From: Oscillospiraceae bacterium
GTDB lineage: Bacteria > Bacillota > Clostridia > Oscillospirales > Oscillospiraceae
Length of the DNA stretch: 52,852 nucleotides
Direction of reading: 5' to 3'
NCBI GenBank assembly: GCA_022800665.1
Contig: JAAWQS010000010.1
Coordinates: 1-52,852 of the forward strand
The notes beneath the pieces are model-generated. The model was given only the letters and a program-made list of their open reading frames with translations. It was not told where the DNA came from and did not search any database. Positions 49,477-52,852 of the stretch are shown in pieces. The translations under genes were made by a program, and so were the position numbers. The first letter of the stretch is position 1. The number at the start of each line of letters is the position of its first letter.

Positions 49477-51992
49477 GGACAGCGGGATGGCGCCGTGGAA
49501 AAAGAATCTGCTGATTTGCCGGGTTCCTCTTTCTTCACAACAATCTTGTTATCTTCCACACACAACACCAAAGAATCGCCGCCGGTAAATTTCTTGTTCA
49601 AAACGCCCTCTGCAATGGGGTCTTCCACATACGCATGAATTCTCCGCCGAAGAGGCCGCGCGCCGTTGGCGGGGTCATACCCCTCTTTTGCAATCCGCGC
49701 CACAGCCTCCTTGCCGGCCCGGAACCCAAGTCCCAGAGCGGCAATCCGCTCACCGGCCTGCTCCAGGAGCCGCCGCGTAATCTCGCACAGGTCCTCCTCC
49801 CCCAACTGGCGGAAAACGATGGTTTCATCAATACGGTTGAGAAATTCCGGGCGGAAGGTCCGGCGCAGTTCGTCTGTCACAGACCGGCGGATTCGTTCCT
49901 GCCGCTCCCCCTCGCCGTCCACCGTCCCTGCAAAGCCCAGGGGACTGGTCCGGGTAATCTGCTGCGCCCCCACGTTGCTGGTCATCACGACCACGGTGTT
50001 TTTGAAATCGGCTTTTCTCCCGTGGCTGTCGGTGAGGCTGCCGTCCTCCAGGATTTGCAGCAGCAGATTCCACACCTCCTGATGGGCTTTTTCCATCTCG
50101 TCAAAGAGAACCACAGAATAGGGCTTCTGCCGCACCTTTTCTGTCAGCTGTCCCCCCTCCTCGTGGCCCACGTAGCCCGGCGGGGAGCCGACCAGACGGC
50201 TGGCAGCATGGCCCTCGGCGTATTCGGACATATCAATGCGGATCATGGCGTCCTCCTGGCCGAACATGGCCTGAGCCAGCGCACGGCACAGCTCGGTCTT
50301 GCCTACGCCGGTGGGACCCAGCAGCAGAAAGCTGCCGATTGGCCGGTTCGGTTCCTTCAGCCCCACGCGGCCCCGGCGGATCGCCCCCGCAATCGCCGCC
50401 ACCGCCTGGTCCTGCCCCACTACCCGCCGCTTCAGCTCCTCCTCCAGCCGCAGCAGCCGCTGTCCCTCGTCCTCAGTCATGCGCTGTACCGGAATACCGG
50501 TCCACTCCGCCGCCACCGCCGCCACGTCCTCGCCGGTCACGGCAATCAAATCGTCGGTCCGGCCATTGCTCCACCGGGTCTTCTCCGCCTGCAGCTGTCG
50601 GGAGAAATCCTCCTCCACATCCCGCAGCTGCGCCGCTTTCTCAAAATCCTCCCCTGCAATGGCCTCCGCCTTCTCCTTCCGCACGATCTCCAGCCGCTCC
50701 TCCAGCTCCTTCAGGTCCGGCGTCCAGGTCTCGCACTCCATGCGCACCCGGCTGCACGCCTCGTCCATCAGGTCGATGGCCTTGTCCGGCAGGTACCGGT
50801 CCGGCAGATACCGCTGGCTCATGCGCACAGCCGCTTCCACCGCCTCGTCGGTGATGGCCAGTTTATGGTGGGCCTCGTACTTGTCCCGCAGGCCCAGCAG
50901 AATCTCCACGGCAGTCTCACCGCTGGGTTCCTCCACCGTTACCGGCTGGAACCGCCGCTCCAACGCCGCGTCCTTCTCAATATACCGCCGGTATTCATCC
51001 CGTGTCGTCGCGCCGATGACACGGATTTCCGAGCGGCTGAGAGCGGGTTTCAAAATATTGGCGGCATCCACCGCCCCCTCTGCGCTGCCCGCGCCCACAA
51101 TGGTATGGAGTTCGTCAATAAAGAGGATGACGTTGCCCATGCGCCGGATTTCCGCCAGCGCGTTTTTTACCCGCTCTTCAAACTCGCCCCGGTATTTTGT
51201 CCCCGCCAGCATGGCGGACAGGTCGATGGACAGAATATTTTTCCCCAGCAGCTCCTCCGGCACGTCCCCTGCCACAATCTTCTGGGCCAGGCCCTCGGCT
51301 ACGGCGGTCTTGCCCACCCCCGGCTCCCCGATGAGAACCGGGTTATTTTTGGTCCGGCGGGTGAGAATACGGATGGCCCGTCCGATCTCTCGTTCCCGTC
51401 CAATTACCGGGTCCAGCCGTCCTTTCACCGCCAGGGCGTTCAGGCTCCTGGTAAACTGCTCCAACGCCTTGGACACAGGGGCTGGTCCGGAGGCGGACAG
51501 AGATGACCTTGGTCCGTCCTCCCGTGCTAACAGGGCCTGCCGCTGGAGCGGCTGGTAGACGCTCATGCGCTGGAGCAGTGCGGACTGCAATTTTTTCGGG
51601 TCCGCCCCGGCAGTCTGGAGCACCCGCATCGCCATGGTGCCGCTCTCCCGCAGGATACCCAACAACAGGTGTTCCGTACCCACGTAGCCGCTCCCGGCCC
51701 GCACGGACTCCCCCACCGCGTTTTCAATCACCCGCTTAGCCCTGGGCGTCAGCCCCTGAGTGGGGGCCAGCCCTGGCAGACCTGCCCCGATGATCCGCAC
51801 GATGATCTCCCGCGCCCTTTCCATGGTCACAGACTGCTCGGACAGACAGCGGTGTGCGGCCCCGTCTTCCTCCCGCAGCAGACCTAATAACAGGTGCTCG
51901 CTGCCCACATAGCTGTGGCCCAGCTCCTCCGCCGATTCCTGCGCCAGACGCAGCGCGCTCTGCGCCCGCGGTGTGAACCGATTATCGTACAT
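49473..51992 (-). CDS. clpC: ATP-dependent Clp protease ATP-binding subunit ClpC
   Basis: 839 residues from the ATG at 51992: family members begin near [10 protein letters not shown], so I prefer it over the frame start at 52028. Two N-terminal repeats (about 5-145), AAA domain 1 with [14 protein letters not shown] and LFIDELHT, a middle coiled-coil/UVR-type region (about 400-470), AAA domain 2 with [14 protein letters not shown] and LFDEMEKAH, and the C-terminal D2-small domain. ClpC unfolds proteins for ClpP. The usual neighbours ctsR, mcsA and mcsB are absent. It reads against fork direction. Confidence 0.93.
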   Translation of the reverse strand: MYDNRFTPRAQSALRLAQESAEELGHSYVGSEHLLLGLLREEDGAAHRCLSEQSVTMERAREIIVRIIGAGLPGLAPTQGLTPRAKRVIENAVGESVRAGSGYVGTEHLLLGILRESGTMAMRVLQTAGADPKKLQSALLQRMSVYQPLQRQALLAREDGPRSSLSASGPAPVSKALEQFTRSLNALAVKGRLDPVIGREREIGRAIRILTRRTKNNPVLIGEPGVGKTAVAEGLAQKIVAGDVPEELLGKNILSIDLSAMLAGTKYRGEFEERVKNALAEIRRMGNVILFIDELHTIVGAGSAEGAVDAANILKPALSRSEIRVIGATTRDEYRRYIEKDAALERRFQPVTVEEPSGETAVEILLGLRDKYEAHHKLAITDEAVEAAVRMSQRYLPDRYLPDKAIDLMDEACSRVRMECETWTPDLKELEERLEIVRKEKAEAIAGEDFEKAAQLRDVEEDFSRQLQAEKTRWSNGRTDDLIAVTGEDVAAVAAEWTGIPVQRMTEDEGQRLLRLEEELKRRVVGQDQAVAAIAGAIRRGRVGLKEPNRPIGSFLLLGPTGVGKTELCRALAQAMFGQEDAMIRIDMSEYAEGHAASRLVGSPPGYVGHEEGGQLTEKVRQKPYSVVLFDEMEKAHQEVWNLLLQILEDGSLTDSHGRKADFKNTVVVMTSNVGAQQITRTSPLGFAGTVDGEGERQERIRRSVTDELRRTFRPEFLNRIDETIVFRQLGEEDLCEITRRLLEQAGERIAALGLGFRAGKEAVARIAKEGYDPANGARPLRRRIHAYVEDPIAEGVLNKKFTGGDSLVLCVEDNKIVVKKEEPGKSADSFSTAPSRCP

Positions 51993-52149
51993 AGCGCTTT
52001 CACCATTCCTTCCACGCTTGTTTTCCACATTTTATCCGCCGGTTGTTGAAAAATAACTGCCAGATTTCCAGTTATCACAGCAAAGAATAGTAACAGTATG
52101 CCCGCAGAGAAAACTTTTACACATTTCTTCTCTGCTCTGTTGAAGAAAG

Positions 52150-52182
52150 CCGGGCAGCCACCTTCGTCAGATGACTGCCCGG
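52150..52182 (-). terminator. Terminator upstream of clpC
   Basis: CCGGGCAG (52150-52157) pairs with CTGCCCGG (52175-52182); on the minus strand CTTTCTTC follows. It ends the transcript of the edge genes before clpC. Confidence 0.65.
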
Positions 52183-52397
52183 TAATACAGTAACCGTTTT
52201 TCCCTCTGGGAGCTGAGCTGATTATAGCGCTGCAAGATGTCCTGAACGATCCAATCGGGAATTGAGATCTCTCCAGGAATGGTAGGCTCTATCGGAACAA
52301 TAGGCGGTTCTGAAAGAGCAGGATCATCAGCTTTCTGCCGCGTTTTTTTCGCCCTGCTCTGACGGATGCTTGGCGTTCCCGTACCGCCACGGTTCAA
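52167..52397 (-). CDS. Small hypothetical protein overlapping the edge gene
   Basis: 76 residues if it starts at 52397, overlapping the DUF5050-like gene by 71 bp in another frame. The C-terminal 45 residues (from about IPGEISIPDWIVQDIL) look like a real folded helix, while the N-terminal part is proline/charge-rich. The overlap is large for two separate genes; the two frames could be one protein broken by a frameshift or sequencing error near 52330-52390. Its last codons fall within the terminator stem. Confidence 0.4.
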   Translation of the reverse strand: MNRGGTGTPSIRQSRAKKTRQKADDPALSEPPIVPIEPTIPGEISIPDWIVQDILQRYNQLSSQREKRLLYYRAVI

Positions 52398-52852
52398 AAA
52401 CCACCTCCTTCCCGTCCGATTTTAGAATCATGGTAACTTTCTCGCCGTCATAACCAACAGACAGGGCCGAGTCATTTGAAATCTTCAGACTGCCAACGCC
52501 ATCCCTGCCGCATAGATAAACGCAGTCGGAATCCATGCGGTTGATAAAATACAGCCCCTGGCCGGTGAGGCAGAAGTCATAAGCAACAACATTCCGAAAC
52601 GGTCGCGTCTTGTGGGTCTTGGTGTCATACGCTGTCAGCAAAGAATTTTCATTGATGAAGTAGATCGTCCGCCCATCAAACGCTATATTCCCCCTGGTGG
52701 GGATGTCTAGCGTTTGCGTTCGCTGGATCGTCCTGCTCACTTCCGTAATCCCGTCATTCGTAATGAAAAAGAGGCTGTCGTTGTTCAAGAAAAAGCCATA
52801 GCAGTATTGCAGAAACATCCAGGTATCCCCCACGGTATAGTCAATTCCCAGC
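52327..52852 (-). CDS. DUF5050-like beta-propeller protein, start outside the window
   Basis: At least 175 residues; the frame stays open to the window edge (LGIDYTVGDTWMF upstream of a possible GTG at 52833), so the true start is not seen. Repeated short blades with the pattern LFFITNDG, IYFINEN, LYFINRMDS are typical of DUF5050/WD-like propellers, extracellular in most cases. The C-terminus is acidic-basic (EQGEKNAAES). Function unknown. Confidence 0.65.
   Translation of the reverse strand, partial: LGIDYTVGDTWMFLQYCYGFFLNNDSLFFITNDGITEVSRTIQRTQTLDIPTRGNIAFDGRTIYFINENSLLTAYDTKTHKTRPFRNVVAYDFCLTGQGLYFINRMDSDCVYLCGRDGVGSLKISNDSALSVGYDGEKVTMILKSDGKEVVFEPWRYGNAKHPSEQGEKNAAES

Overview
The window looks like the replication-origin region of a spore-forming, GC-rich member of the Clostridia, most like Oscillospiraceae (the Flavonifractor/Oscillibacter/Intestinimonas kind). 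This assignment is inference. It rests on dnaA-dnaN-S4 protein-recF-remB-gyrB-gyrA, a germination protease gene (gpr), walRK with yycH/yycI, an [FeFe] hydrogenase, and protein sequences typical of that group. No taxonomic search was possible.

Layout. A cluster of six DnaA boxes at 42.71-42.87 kb, between dnaA and dnaN, marks oriC. Left of it almost every gene is on the minus strand, so it is transcribed in the direction the fork moves. From the origin leftward these are: (1) dnaA, dnaN, yaaA-like, recF, remB, gyrB, gyrA; (2) one plus-strand hybrid histidine kinase, the only gene in the left 44 kb that faces the other way; (3) zapA, a long U32 protein (RlhA-like) and dut; (4) maf, mreC, mreD, mrdA (wall elongation); (5) a GH13 glycosidase and an alpha/beta hydrolase; (6) parA, parB, serS, a small acidic protein, mscL and rsmG; (7) an orphan MinD-like ATPase and a catalytically degenerate methylglyoxal synthase; (8) hisS, aspS, a GH3 hexosaminidase, an alanyl-tRNA editing protein, lrgA, lrgB and an [FeFe] hydrogenase; (9) a GDPD, a NUDIX hydrolase, walR, walK, yycH, yycI and tatD. 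At the far left edge is a degraded Panacea-domain gene.

Right of dnaA are gpr (minus) and divergent rpsT (plus, TTG start), a 0.75-kb stretch with a small-RNA candidate and a dead toxin-antitoxin pair, two unrecognised membrane proteins, clpC, and an edge-truncated protein. These genes, apart from rpsT, face the fork.

Three perfect 16-bp parS sites lie 17.5-22 kb from oriC around parAB. Two of them are nested in larger inverted repeats just downstream of genes; one of those is followed by a T tract, so centromere and terminator appear to be merged. A 224-bp intergenic repeat with a 12-bp hairpin and GCGA loop occurs twice (17.3 and 29.5 kb). Apart from these, the window is mostly conserved housekeeping DNA. 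The best candidates for something new are the parS-terminator overlap, the MinD/dead-MgsA pair, and the small RNA at 46.25 kb. I saw no rRNA, tRNA, CRISPR array or intact insertion sequence.
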